NCBI RefSeq assembly: GCF_013300825.1
Contig: NZ_JAAIMY010000017.1
Location: 1 to 64,000 of the forward strand
Origin: Blautia wexlerae
Lineage (GTDB): Bacteria > Bacillota > Clostridia > Lachnospirales > Lachnospiraceae
Reading direction: 5' to 3'
Length of the DNA: 64,000 bases
Part shown: positions 8,204-16,130 of the stretch, one piece after another
How the letters are laid out: each line of letters opens with the position of its first letter
Numbering within the stretch: the first letter of the stretch is position 1
The notes under the pieces: model-generated
Seen by the model: the letters and a program-made list of their open reading frames with translations, nothing else
The model's database searches: none
What the model was told of the DNA's origin: nothing
Program-made: the position numbers and the translations under genes

Positions 8204-8446
8204 ATGAACTATACTTACATTGTCAGGTGTGCAGATGGAACGCTTTATACAGGGTGGACAAACAGTTTGCAGAAGCGGATGAAGGCACATAACGAAGGAA
8301 AAAACGGTGCGAAATATACGAAGACGAAACGACCGGTTACGCTTGTATATTATGAAGGATTTTCTACAAAAGAAGAAGCAATGAGACGCGAATATCAGAT
8401 AAAACAGTTTACCAGACACAGAAAATTGGAACTGATAAACTTCTGA
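8204..8446 (+). CDS. GIY-YIG domain protein, YhbQ/YazA (UPF0213) type
   Basis: An 80-aa protein consisting of a single GIY-YIG nuclease-like domain: YTYIVRCADGTLYTGWT at residues 3-19 holds the two motif tyrosines (YIV and YTG), Arg27 sits in the following helix, and Glu53 in FSTKEEAMRREYQIK is the likely metal-binding glutamate. The family is small, stand-alone and poorly characterised; some members bind or cut nucleic acid. ATG 8204 is preferred over 8192 because GGAG lies 6 nt before it. The next gene follows 47 nt later in the same direction. Confidence 0.9.
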   Translation: MNYTYIVRCADGTLYTGWTNSLQKRMKAHNEGKNGAKYTKTKRPVTLVYYEGFSTKEEAMRREYQIKQFTRHRKLELINF

Positions 8447-8493
8447 TTTTATGGAACAGAGACATTGTCAGGTTATTCAAGGAGGAAAGAAAG

Positions 8494-9465
8494 ATGAAAA
8501 GGATGAGTAAGTGGATTGCAATATGTGCTGTATGTATAATGTGCAGTGTACCTGTGATGGGAGCTGATATTGCAGTAAATCCGAAACCAACAGAAATACC
8601 GGTTGTAGAGATCACACCGACAGAAACCCCGACGCCAACCCCAGTGCCGAAAGTGAAAAATGGCTGGTATACATTTGGCAGTAAAAAACGTTATTATAAA
8701 AATGATAAATATTATGTGGGAATGAAAAAAGTTTCAGAAGATCAGAGTATATACTATTTTGATAAAAATGGATATATGAAGAAAGGATGGATTACATATA
8801 AAAATAAAAAGTATTATTTTGGCACAGATGGAAAGCGCTGTACCGGTGTACAGAAAATAAAAGGAAAATATTACTATTTCAGTGAAAAAGGAGTGATGAA
8901 AAAAGGAACTGTCAAATTAGGAAAATATACATATTACTGTACCGAGAAAGGCATTCTGGAAGCACAGAAAAAGGGAAATACTTTATATTATGCAGACGGA
9001 AAGAAAATGAGTTCTCAGAAAGCGTATGAGTATGAGACACTGCAGCGGGCGAAAAATGTAGTCAGCAAGATTACTACATCAGGTATGTCGAAGGGAAAGA
9101 AATTTCAGACCTGTTTTAACTGGGTGATCAAACATAATTATTCGACTAAAAGAATCTTTATGAATCAGACTTCATGGCCGGCACTGTATGCAAATGATTA
9201 TCTGGTAGATTCCAATACTGTGGGTCATGGTGGAAATTGTTTTTCAGATGCATGTGCATTTGCATATCTGGCTAAGGCATTGGGATATAAAAATGTTTAT
9301 GTATGCGTAGACACAAATAAAGTTGGTGGAAGCGGACACTGTTGGGCTGAGATTGGCGGACTTGTGTATGATCCATTATTTGCGGAGGCGAAAAACTATT
9401 CCAAATATTTTGGTGCAACATACAGAACCTATGGTCTGTCTGCAATCAGAAAAGTTGCGATATGA
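8494..9465 (+). CDS. secreted protein with cell-wall-binding-type repeats and transglutaminase-like domain
   Basis: A signal peptide (1-23, ending VMGA) is followed by a Pro/Thr-rich linker (PTETPTPTPVP, about 43-53), then aromatic repeats of the choline/glucan-binding type (GWYTFGSKKRYYK, GWITYKNKKYYF, KIKGKYYYF; about 57-175), then a transglutaminase-like domain. The catalytic triad is visible: Cys249 in GGNCFSDA, His282 in GSGHCWAE and Asp293 in YDPLF. Such proteins sit on or near the cell wall; the reaction may be crosslinking or proteolysis and the substrate is unknown. A clear AAGGAGGAAAG precedes ATG 8494. Confidence 0.85.
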   Translation: MKRMSKWIAICAVCIMCSVPVMGADIAVNPKPTEIPVVEITPTETPTPTPVPKVKNGWYTFGSKKRYYKNDKYYVGMKKVSEDQSIYYFDKNGYMKKGWITYKNKKYYFGTDGKRCTGVQKIKGKYYYFSEKGVMKKGTVKLGKYTYYCTEKGILEAQKKGNTLYYADGKKMSSQKAYEYETLQRAKNVVSKITTSGMSKGKKFQTCFNWVIKHNYSTKRIFMNQTSWPALYANDYLVDSNTVGHGGNCFSDACAFAYLAKALGYKNVYVCVDTNKVGGSGHCWAEIGGLVYDPLFAEAKNYSKYFGATYRTYGLSAIRKVAI

Positions 9466-9481
9466 GGATTGCAATAGATTA

Positions 9482-9523
9482 AAATCAAAGGGTACAGCCA
9501 GTGAGTGCTGTACCCTTTGATTT
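9482..9523. terminator. bidirectional terminator between convergent genes
   Basis: 16-bp stem AAATCAAAGGGTACAG / CTGTACCCTTTGATTT around a 10-nt loop. A and T tracts on both sides let it end both the transglutaminase-like gene and the hemolysin III gene. Confidence 0.9.
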
Positions 9524-9552
9524 ATCGTGTTCTATAAAAGGGTTGTCATGCT

Positions 9553-10215
9553 TCAGACCGGAAGCGGTGCAACAAAGAAATACATGACAACAAAGTGGCA
9601 GGCACTTCCGAGCATAACAAAGATATGAAAAATTTCGTGGGAACCAAAATTCTTATGTCTGGAATCAAAAAGCGGAACTTTCAGTGCATAGATCACACCG
9701 CCGATAGTATAAATAATTCCTCCTGCAAGAAGCCAGTCGAAACCTGCACGGGGAAGTGCATGGAAAATCGGAACAAATGCCAGTACACATAGCCAACCCA
9801 TACCGATATACAGTATAGATGATAACCACTTCGGGCATGTGATCCAACAACCTTTTAAGATTATGCCAAGGATCGCGATGCTCCATACCAGAGCACATAA
9901 AATATAGCCGATACGGTTATGAAGAACAATCAGGCATACAGGAGTGTAGCTTCCTGCAATCATCACAAAGATCATCATATGGTCCATCTTTCGCAGCCGT
10001 CGATTAACTTTCTCTGTAGAATCTACAGAATGATAAATGGTACTGGCTGCATAGAGCAGAATCATGGTAAGGATAAAAATACTTAAAGCAACAATATGGA
10101 TCACGTCATAAGAACGTGCTGCTTTGATGATAAGAGGTACTGCTCCGACTGCAGCGAGAAGAAGGGCAATACCATGGGTGATCGCACTTCCGGGATCTTT
10201 TAATCTGATTTTCAT
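9553..10215 (-). CDS. hemolysin III family membrane protein (PAQR-like)
   Basis: About seven membrane helices across 220 aa. It carries the family hallmarks: SAITHGIALLLA near the start, ASTIYHS (about 61-67) and the paired histidines late in the chain (GSHEIFHIFVMLGSACH), which bind zinc in the related adiponectin-receptor fold and suggest a membrane hydrolase. A haemolytic role is not established by the name. The start at 10215 is chosen because GGAGG lies 8 nt before it; a Met 15 nt upstream overlaps that site. Confidence 0.88.
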   Translation of the reverse strand: MKIRLKDPGSAITHGIALLLAAVGAVPLIIKAARSYDVIHIVALSIFILTMILLYAASTIYHSVDSTEKVNRRLRKMDHMMIFVMIAGSYTPVCLIVLHNRIGYILCALVWSIAILGIILKGCWITCPKWLSSILYIGMGWLCVLAFVPIFHALPRAGFDWLLAGGIIYTIGGVIYALKVPLFDSRHKNFGSHEIFHIFVMLGSACHFVVMYFFVAPLPV

Positions 10216-10355
10216 AATAAACGCCTCCATTCATTTTGCATGTGCCTGTAGGAGAGTTGATAAAAGACAGATATTTGCAACTTTGTACAGTCTTATATCC
10301 TATAAAGACTATGCAAAAAATCAACTCTGCATGTAAATATAATAAAAACAATGTA

Positions 10356-10376
10356 ATGTAGTTTTAAAAACTACAT
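10356..10376. promoter_or_regulatory. 21-bp AT-rich palindrome between divergent genes
   Basis: ATGTAGTTTT and its exact complement flank one central A. It sits between the hemolysin III gene and parA, so it may be an operator for one or both. No cognate regulator is visible nearby. The rest of 10216-10610 is AT-rich and holds the parA promoter. Confidence 0.45.
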
Positions 10377-10511
10377 ATCAGGTATGCAAATACTATAACA
10401 CAAATATAAAAAAAATCAAGTATTTATTTTGGAAATCAAATAATTACATTAAACGAAACTGTAGTAATAAACATATCATGGAAACAAAAGGCAGACATAC
10501 TTGGAAAATAG

Positions 10512-10540
10512 TTGAAAAAGGGTGGTAAAACTTCTATAAT
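10512..10540 (+). promoter_or_regulatory. promoter of the parA-like gene
   Basis: -35 TTGAAA (10512-10517), 17-bp spacer, -10 TATAAT (10535-10540), about 65 nt before the coding start. Confidence 0.75.
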
Positions 10541-10610
10541 GAGAATAATTGAAACACAAAAACAGGGTTTAAAGAGGTACTTATAAAGGTCAGTGACTGG
10601 GGGATGTTTC

Positions 10611-11399
10611 ATGGGGAAAACAATAACGATATGTTTTACAAATAATAAAGGCGGGAGTGGAAAATCTACTACATGTTCTAATCTGGGAGCTGCAATGGCT
10701 CAGTCTGGAAAGAAAGTTCTTTTGATTGATGGAGATATGCAGCTGAATCTGTCACTTGCTTTTTTTTCAGAGAACTGGGTGCTGGAACATGCAGCAGGGG
10801 AGCTGAATCTGTATTATGCGATAAAAAAGCAGGAAGATCTGAGTGATTATATAGTACATACTCCTTATGAAAATCTGGATCTCATTCCATCATCCACGTT
10901 GATGAGTTCTATAGAATATGAACTGTTTACAAAATGGCAGAGAGAATTCATTTTGCGAAAATGTATGCAGAAGATCAAAGATGCAGAGATTTATGATTAT
11001 ATATTGATCGACGCGCCGCCGACACTGGGTGGATGGGTAATGAATATTCTCTGTGCGTCAGATAAAGTGGTGATTCCTGTTGAGGCAAGTCCATGGGGAA
11101 TGTTCGGACTTGCGAATATGTTTGAATTTCTCAATGAGGTGAAACAGATCTCACCGGAATTGGAAGTTGCCGGAATTGCAGTGACAAAGGTAGATACAAG
11201 AAAGAATTATTATAAACAGACAATGGAAACACTGCATGAACTTGAGGATATTCATGTATTTGAGCAGATCATCAGAGTGGACAGCTCTATAGAATGGTCA
11301 CAGGATAACAGTATTCCGGTTGTGGAATATAAAAAATCAAGCAGAAGTGCCAGGGAATATATGAGATTGGCAGAGGAGGTCATGGAATTATGTCAGTAG
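10611..11399 (+). CDS. ParA/MinD-type ATPase without adjacent ParB
   Basis: A deviant Walker A motif NKGGSGKST (about 12-20) with the signature lysine, Walker A' LIDGDMQ (34-40) and Walker B YILIDAPP identify a ParA/Soj-family ATPase of 262 aa. These ATPases dimerise on ATP and position DNA or protein cargo. I start at ATG 10611, preceded by TGGGGGA; 10593 lies further up without a site. No ParB, parS or replication gene is near. Instead a 61-aa protein overlaps its end, suggesting a two-gene positioning or regulatory module. A plasmid or prophage origin is not supported by the surroundings. Confidence 0.88.
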   Translation: MGKTITICFTNNKGGSGKSTTCSNLGAAMAQSGKKVLLIDGDMQLNLSLAFFSENWVLEHAAGELNLYYAIKKQEDLSDYIVHTPYENLDLIPSSTLMSSIEYELFTKWQREFILRKCMQKIKDAEIYDYILIDAPPTLGGWVMNILCASDKVVIPVEASPWGMFGLANMFEFLNEVKQISPELEVAGIAVTKVDTRKNYYKQTMETLHELEDIHVFEQIIRVDSSIEWSQDNSIPVVEYKKSSRSAREYMRLAEEVMELCQ

Positions 11400-11575
11400 G
11401 CAGGGAGAGTATTCGGCGTGCAGCAAATGCAGGTGCAGGGAAAAACGTAAAGAAGCCTGTTGTATCCGCAAAAGATGCAGAGAAACTGGAAATAATGTCT
11501 GTTACAGAAGAAAAGAAAAAAACAGCAAAAGGTTTTGTTCATATTAATGAGGAACTGCCGGTATATCTTCTTTAA
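11390..11575 (+). CDS. small basic protein overlapping parA, unknown function
   Basis: I do not recognise it. The 61-aa chain starts 10 nt inside the parA-like gene (translational coupling likely; GGAGGTCATGG lies just upstream). It is rich in Lys, Arg and Ala up to about residue 48, with no membrane helix, and ends in a more conserved-looking GFVHINEELPVYLL. Size and coupling resemble tiny partners of orphan ParA-type ATPases, possibly a ParA-activating tail with N-terminal Lys/Arg like those of ParB. That is inference. Confidence 0.65.
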   Translation: MSVGRESIRRAANAGAGKNVKKPVVSAKDAEKLEIMSVTEEKKKTAKGFVHINEELPVYLL

Positions 11576-11582
11576 AATTTAC

Positions 11583-11611
11583 TTGTAAGTGCTTGATTAT
11601 TGTGTTATAGA
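11583..11611 (+). promoter_or_regulatory. promoter of the second LacI-type regulator
   Basis: -35 TTGTAA (11583-11588), 17-bp spacer, -10 TATAGA (11606-11611). An operator begins 7 bp downstream. Confidence 0.7.
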
Positions 11612-11618
11612 GAATAAA

Positions 11619-11634
11619 CAAGCGATTGCGCAAA
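11619..11634. promoter_or_regulatory. LacI-type operator, autoregulation site
   Basis: CAAGCGATTGCGCAAA: a CAAnCGnTTG palindromic core plus GCGCAAA. The same pattern occurs at 12966-12981 before the GH42 gene. Its position on the predicted transcription start implies the regulator represses itself. Confidence 0.75.
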
Positions 11635-11650
11635 AACGGTGGGGTATTTT

Positions 11651-12658
11651 ATGGAAACAGAAGAAAAGAAGGTATATACAATAGAAGATATTGCCCGGGA
11701 GCTTGGGGTAAGTAAGACTACGGTATCACGGGCTATCTCAGGAAAGGGAAGAATCAGTCAGGCTACCAGAGAAAGAGTGCAGGCATTTATAAAAGAACAT
11801 GATTACAGACCAAATGTTGTGGCAAAGGGACTGGCACAGCGTAAAACTTATAATATTGCGCTGCTGATGCCGAAGGATTATGTTGCCACAGAGTTTCTTT
11901 TTTTTAAAGACTGCATGAATGGAATCTGTGAGATGGCCTCCTCCTATGATTATGATATTATTATTTCTATGATTGATGGAGCAGATGTATCGCAGATACA
12001 GAGACTGGAGGCAAATCGAAAAGTCGATGGGATCATTGTAAGCAGAGCAGTGGTAAGTTCCAAGGTACAGAAATATCTGAAGAACTGTAAAGAACCATAT
12101 ATATTGATCGGCCCGTCTTCAGATCCGGAAGTTCCGTTTGTAGATAACAAGAACCAGGAAGCCGGAAAAGAACTGACAAGTATTATGCTGATGAAAGGTT
12201 TTCGAAATCTGGCACTTCTGGGTGGAAATCAGTCCTACAATGTTACTGGGAGCAGATATCAGGGCTTTCTGGAAGCACATGAGGAAATGGGAGTTTCTGT
12301 TAACGAAAATCTGATTTTCATGGATACGGATAATCAGGCAGCAGTATCTGATGCTGTGAAGAGACTGCTTGAAGAAGGCGCAGATGGTATTGTCTGTATG
12401 GATGATGTGATCTGCAGCATGTGTCTGAGCAGTCTGAGGGAAAAGAAAATATCGGTTCCTGAAGAAATAAAAATAGCCAGTATGTATGACAGTAAAAATC
12501 TGGAATATAATAATCCACCGATCACTAGTATATGCTTTGATACAGTAAGACTGGGAAAGATGGCATGTGCGAAATTACTGAACATCCTAGGGGAGAAGCC
12601 TTTGGAGGATACGTTAACTCTGAATTATCAGGTGATGCTGCGTGAGTCAACACAGTAG
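11651..12658 (+). CDS. LacI/GalR-family regulator of the beta-galactosidase gene
   Basis: HTH YTIEDIARELGVSKTTVSRA (about residues 9-28) with the hinge RPNVVAKGLA, then the two-lobed sugar-binding domain to residue 335. I start at ATG 11651, with GGTGGGG upstream. The same 16-bp operator pattern overlaps both this gene's promoter start and that of the GH42 gene 500 bp downstream, so it likely controls both. Inducer unknown; galactose, lactose or a galacto-oligosaccharide would fit the target. Confidence 0.87.
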   Translation: METEEKKVYTIEDIARELGVSKTTVSRAISGKGRISQATRERVQAFIKEHDYRPNVVAKGLAQRKTYNIALLMPKDYVATEFLFFKDCMNGICEMASSYDYDIIISMIDGADVSQIQRLEANRKVDGIIVSRAVVSSKVQKYLKNCKEPYILIGPSSDPEVPFVDNKNQEAGKELTSIMLMKGFRNLALLGGNQSYNVTGSRYQGFLEAHEEMGVSVNENLIFMDTDNQAAVSDAVKRLLEEGADGIVCMDDVICSMCLSSLREKKISVPEEIKIASMYDSKNLEYNNPPITSICFDTVRLGKMACAKLLNILGEKPLEDTLTLNYQVMLRESTQ

Positions 12659-12665
12659 AAAAATG

Positions 12666-12715
12666 AAAAATCCTCTGTAATTATTGGAGAATCAATAATT
12701 AGAGGATTTTTTTTC
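12666..12715 (+). terminator. terminator after the LacI-type gene
   Basis: AAAAATCCTCT and TAATTATTG pair with CAATAATTA and AGAGGATTTTT across a short loop, ending in eight T. Confidence 0.92.
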
Positions 12716-12720
12716 ATGGG

Positions 12721-12769
12721 AAATTACTTCATAATGTTTCTGTAACATAAAAAGTTCCCGGGCAGGATC
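12721..12769. repeat. dispersed ~50-bp intergenic repeat, copy B
   Basis: Aligns with 550-600 at roughly two thirds identity. The 20-bp core TAATGTTYCTRTAACATAAA differs at two positions. As with copy A, it lies just after a terminator. Confidence 0.55.
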
Positions 12770-12925
12770 GCATTGTGGAAGAGAGGAATTATGTCGCTGA
12801 AGCGACTCGCCACAGGCGGAGGAATCCTGCAAGCAGGATTCGTGTGTGTTTGAAAAATGGAAAAATCAGTCATGAATTGTGTGATATGACAAAAAAGAGA
12901 TTCGAAATTAGATAATAATGGCTAA
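12770..12925. other. non-coding stretch with small hairpins
   Basis: Two short perfect hairpins follow the repeat: GTCGCT/AGCGAC near 12793-12806 and GAATCCTG/CAGGATTC near 12821-12842. No open reading frame with a ribosome binding site. It may be the remainder of a structured repeat element. Confidence 0.45.
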
Positions 12926-12954
12926 TTGACTTTATTAATATAAAGGAATATACT
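12926..12954 (+). promoter_or_regulatory. promoter of the GH42 gene
   Basis: -35 TTGACT (12926-12931), exact 17-bp spacer, -10 TATACT (12949-12954). It gives a leader of about 200 nt in which I see no riboswitch. Confidence 0.85.
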
Positions 12955-12965
12955 AAAAATATGAA

Positions 12966-12981
12966 CAATCGGTTGCGCAAA
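12966..12981. promoter_or_regulatory. LacI-type operator of the GH42 gene
   Basis: CAATCGGTTGCGCAAA, matching 11619-11634 in 14 of 16 positions and placed at about +5 of the predicted transcript. Confidence 0.78.
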
Positions 12982-13158
12982 CAAACTTGGAGTAATTGCA
13001 AACTATATCCTGTAAGAAGAATGAAATCAAATCCCGTCTGCTTTGACTGAGAAAAGTAATAAGCAGCGAGAATAGTGTGTTTTGAAATTGGATAGAGTAT
13101 TAAATATGATAGTGAAAAAGAAAACGACTGAGAATAGAGAATTAAGAGGAGAACAAGT

Positions 13159-15183
13159 ATGGACTTTAGAACAGATAAGCTGCTCCATGGCGGTGATTAT
13201 AACCCGGAACAGTGGTTAAAGAGACCGGATATTCTGGAAAAAGATATTGATATGCTGGAGGAGTCTGGCTGTAATGTAGTAAGCCTTGGGATTTTTTCCT
13301 GGTCCACACTGGAGCCAGAAGAAGGTGTATTTCATTTTGAATGGCTGCAGGAAATCATTGATAAGCTTTATAAAAGAGGAATTTCTACAATTCTGGCTAC
13401 ACCGTCAGGTGCAAGACCCAAATGGATGGCAGATAAGTATCCGGAGGTGCTCCGTGTAGATGAGACACGCCATAGAGCGTTGTTTGGATTCAGACATAAT
13501 CATTGTTATACTTCTCCTGTTTACAGAGAGAAGGTACATATTATTAACAAAAAGCTGGCACAGGAGGTTGCCACACATCCGGGTGTGATCCTGTGGCATA
13601 TTTCCAATGAGTATGGCGGAGAATGTCATTGTCCGCTGTGCCAGAAAGCATTTCGTAACTGGCTGAAAGAGAAATATCAGACTATTGAAAATCTGAATGA
13701 TAAGTGGTGCACCACTTTCTGGAGTCATACTTATAACAGCTTTGACCAGATCGAGAGTCCGTCTAAGATTGGTGAGACACAGCTTCATGCACTGAATCTG
13801 GACTGGAAACGCTTTGTCACTCATCAGACTGCTGATTTCATTCATCATGAGATTGCAGCACTGAGAGAGGGAGGAAGTACACTTCCGACTACTGCAAACC
13901 TGATGCACTATTTCGGCGGCTTAGATTATTTTAAGATTGCAAAAGAGATAGATGTGGTTTCCTGGGATACTTATCCGACATGGCATAAAGAAGCAGTGAT
14001 TGATACAGCTTATGACAATGGAATGTGCCATGATCTGATGCGTTCTCTGAAAGGAAAGCCGTTCTTTCAGATGGAATCCTGTCCGACTTCTACAAACTGG
14101 CAGAGTGTGAGCAAATTAAAGAAACCGGGAATGCTTTTTGCACAGTCCATGCAGGCAATTGCACATGGCGGAGAAGGTGCTCTCTATTTCCAGATTCGCC
14201 AGAGCAGAGGTGCTTCTGAGAAGTTCCACGGAGCAGTGATCGATCATTACGGTGGAAATGATACAAGAGTGTTCAAAGAATTTTCCAGGGTTGGAGAAGT
14301 TCTGAAAGAGTTAAAAGAACTGGCAGGAACAACTGTGAACAGCTCGGTTGCCATGCTTTATGACTGGGACAGCCAGTGGGCAATGGAGGACAGCCAGGGA
14401 CCCAGAAATAAAGGGCTTCATTATCTGGAAGCAATGCTGAAATTCTACAGAGGTTTCCGTAAGCAGGGCGTCAATGTGGATGTTATCGATATGACCTGTG
14501 AACTGGATAAATATAAAGTACTGGCTCTTCCAATGGTTTATATGTTCAAGGAAGGTTTTGCCAAAAAGGTTCGTGCGTTCGTGGAAAACGGAGGTACATT
14601 GATCACAAGCTACTGGTCCGGAATTGCAGATGATACAGACAGGTGTTATCTGGAAGGAACACCACATGGACTGATGGATGTACTGGGAATCAGAAGCACA
14701 GAAATTGACGGCCTTTATGACTGGGAAGAAAATTCTTTTGTTCCTGTGGCTGGCAATGAACTTGGACTGGATAAGACTTATACATGTAAATATCTGTGCG
14801 ACCTTGTGGAGCTTCGCGGAGCACGTACTTTAATGATCTACGGAAGTGATTTCTATGAAGGCTATTCCTGCCTGACAGTGAATGAATACGGCAAAGGTAA
14901 GGCATGGTATGTGGCAGCAGATGCTGATAAAGAATTCTATGGAGACTTCCTTGAAAAAGTGCTCAAAGACAGCGGCGTTTCCTGCGGAATCAAAGAAGAA
15001 ATCCCGGATGCACTTGAGATTACAGTGAGAGAGAATGAAAATGAGAAATATTATATTTATCAGAATTTCGGAACAGAAGCTGTAAGCATTCCCGTACCGG
15101 AAGGCGAGATCAGCTGGATTTATGGCAATGGCAGCGATAAACTTAAAGTTTATGGTCTTGCAGTTGCGAAGGTTATCGTGTAA
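13159..15183 (+). CDS. bga: beta-galactosidase, GH42
   Basis: It hydrolyses terminal beta-galactosides. The GH42 TIM barrel (1-390) shows acid/base Glu151 in ISNEYGGE and nucleophile Glu306 in FQMESCPTS. Cysteines in CHCPLC (about 155-160), with the earlier FRHNHCY, match the zinc cluster of the family. A trimerisation domain (about 395-605) and small C-terminal domain follow; 674 aa is typical. No signal peptide, so it acts inside the cell on imported galactosides. AAGAGGAGAAC precedes ATG 13159. Controlled by the upstream LacI-type regulator, judging from the shared operator; no dedicated transporter is adjacent. Confidence 0.93.
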   Translation: MDFRTDKLLHGGDYNPEQWLKRPDILEKDIDMLEESGCNVVSLGIFSWSTLEPEEGVFHFEWLQEIIDKLYKRGISTILATPSGARPKWMADKYPEVLRVDETRHRALFGFRHNHCYTSPVYREKVHIINKKLAQEVATHPGVILWHISNEYGGECHCPLCQKAFRNWLKEKYQTIENLNDKWCTTFWSHTYNSFDQIESPSKIGETQLHALNLDWKRFVTHQTADFIHHEIAALREGGSTLPTTANLMHYFGGLDYFKIAKEIDVVSWDTYPTWHKEAVIDTAYDNGMCHDLMRSLKGKPFFQMESCPTSTNWQSVSKLKKPGMLFAQSMQAIAHGGEGALYFQIRQSRGASEKFHGAVIDHYGGNDTRVFKEFSRVGEVLKELKELAGTTVNSSVAMLYDWDSQWAMEDSQGPRNKGLHYLEAMLKFYRGFRKQGVNVDVIDMTCELDKYKVLALPMVYMFKEGFAKKVRAFVENGGTLITSYWSGIADDTDRCYLEGTPHGLMDVLGIRSTEIDGLYDWEENSFVPVAGNELGLDKTYTCKYLCDLVELRGARTLMIYGSDFYEGYSCLTVNEYGKGKAWYVAADADKEFYGDFLEKVLKDSGVSCGIKEEIPDALEITVRENENEKYYIYQNFGTEAVSIPVPEGEISWIYGNGSDKLKVYGLAVAKVIV

Positions 15184-15205
15184 AATAAATAACGATGGAT
15201 GAGGA

Positions 15206-15260
15206 AATCCCTTCACTTTAAGCAGAGATTGATACTGCCTGGTGAAGGGGTTCTTTTTTA
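15206..15260 (+). terminator. terminator after GH42 gene
   Basis: AATCCCTTCAC pairs with GTGAAGGGGTT, with an inner CAG/CTG extension, followed by a T run interrupted by one C. Confidence 0.85.
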
Positions 15261-15427
15261 TTCAGGTTTAACCGCCTGATTGTGGTTAAATGGCATTTTT
15301 TGTAAATACAGAAATGTATATTCTCCCTGTTTTTCCACATAATAACCATACAACACATGATATGGAAACTGAAGGGTACAAAGACAGTAAACTTCGATAA
15401 AAGGAAAAACAGGAGGAAGAAAAGTGC

Positions 15428-15976
15428 ATGAAAGCGACAGGAATTGTTCGGCGCATAGATGATCTGGGGCGTGTGGTCATTCCTAAGGAGATCAGAAAAA
15501 CGCTGCGGATAAAAGAGGGGACACCACTGGAGATTTTTACTGACCGGGAGGGGGAGATCATTCTGAAAAAGTATTCCCCCATCGGAGAACTGAATGTCTT
15601 TGCAAAGGAATATGCAGAGGCTCTGGCACAGTCAAGCGGGATGGTAGCGTGTATCACAGATCACGATCAGGTAGTGGCTGCTGCGGGACAGGGAAGCAGG
15701 GAATATATGGGAAAACCTATCAGCAAAGCTCTGGAAGATGCAATTGCGGAGAGAAGTTCTGTGTTTGCTAACGGAAATGACAGAAGCAGGATACCTGTGA
15801 CTCAGGAACAGAGAGAACCTTTGTATTCCCAGATCATGCAGCCTATCATCAGTGCAGGAGATACAGTAGGATCGGTGCTTTTACTGGGAAAGAGTGAAAG
15901 GGATGTGATGGGTGAATCAGAGAAGATGCTCATCAGAACAGCAAGCGGATTTCTGGGAAGGCAGATGGAACAGTAA
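15428..15976 (+). CDS. spoVT: stage V sporulation protein T (SpoVT)
   Basis: A transcription factor of the late forespore that tunes sigma-G genes. It has an N-terminal AbrB-type swapped-hairpin DNA-binding domain (TGIVRRIDDLGRVVIPKEIR at 4-23) and a C-terminal GAF-like domain (about 55-180). The 182-aa length matches SpoVT rather than AbrB or Abh, which lack the GAF part. CAGGAGGAAG precedes ATG 15428. Monocistronic, with its own terminator. Confidence 0.95.
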   Translation: MKATGIVRRIDDLGRVVIPKEIRKTLRIKEGTPLEIFTDREGEIILKKYSPIGELNVFAKEYAEALAQSSGMVACITDHDQVVAAAGQGSREYMGKPISKALEDAIAERSSVFANGNDRSRIPVTQEQREPLYSQIMQPIISAGDTVGSVLLLGKSERDVMGESEKMLIRTASGFLGRQMEQ

Positions 15977-15984
15977 AATTCATA

Positions 15985-16026
15985 GAATCTTCAGCAGCTT
16001 ATAGTAGCGGCTGAGGATTCTTTTTT
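15985..16026 (+). terminator. terminator after spoVT
   Basis: GAATCTTCAGC-GC pairs with GC-GCTGAGGATTC around a short loop, followed by six T. Confidence 0.9.
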
Positions 16027-16065
16027 GTATAATAAGAAGCAGTTATGATTTTCTGGAATTGTTAC

Positions 16066-16099
16066 AGTAATGAAATTATTATAGTAATGAAATTATTAT
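16066..16099. repeat. 17-bp perfect tandem duplication
   Basis: AGTAATGAAATTATTAT occurs twice head to tail (16066-16082, 16083-16099) just before the phosphoesterase gene. It may be replication slippage or paired regulator half-sites in the promoter region. Confidence 0.8.
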
Positions 16100-16130
16100 G
16101 GCAATGAGAGTTGGAAAGGAGACATATTAT

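Noticed and set aside
10611-11575. Plasmid or prophage partition locus
   Set aside because: Only a ParA-type ATPase is present; no ParB, parS-like repeats, replication or phage genes nearby.
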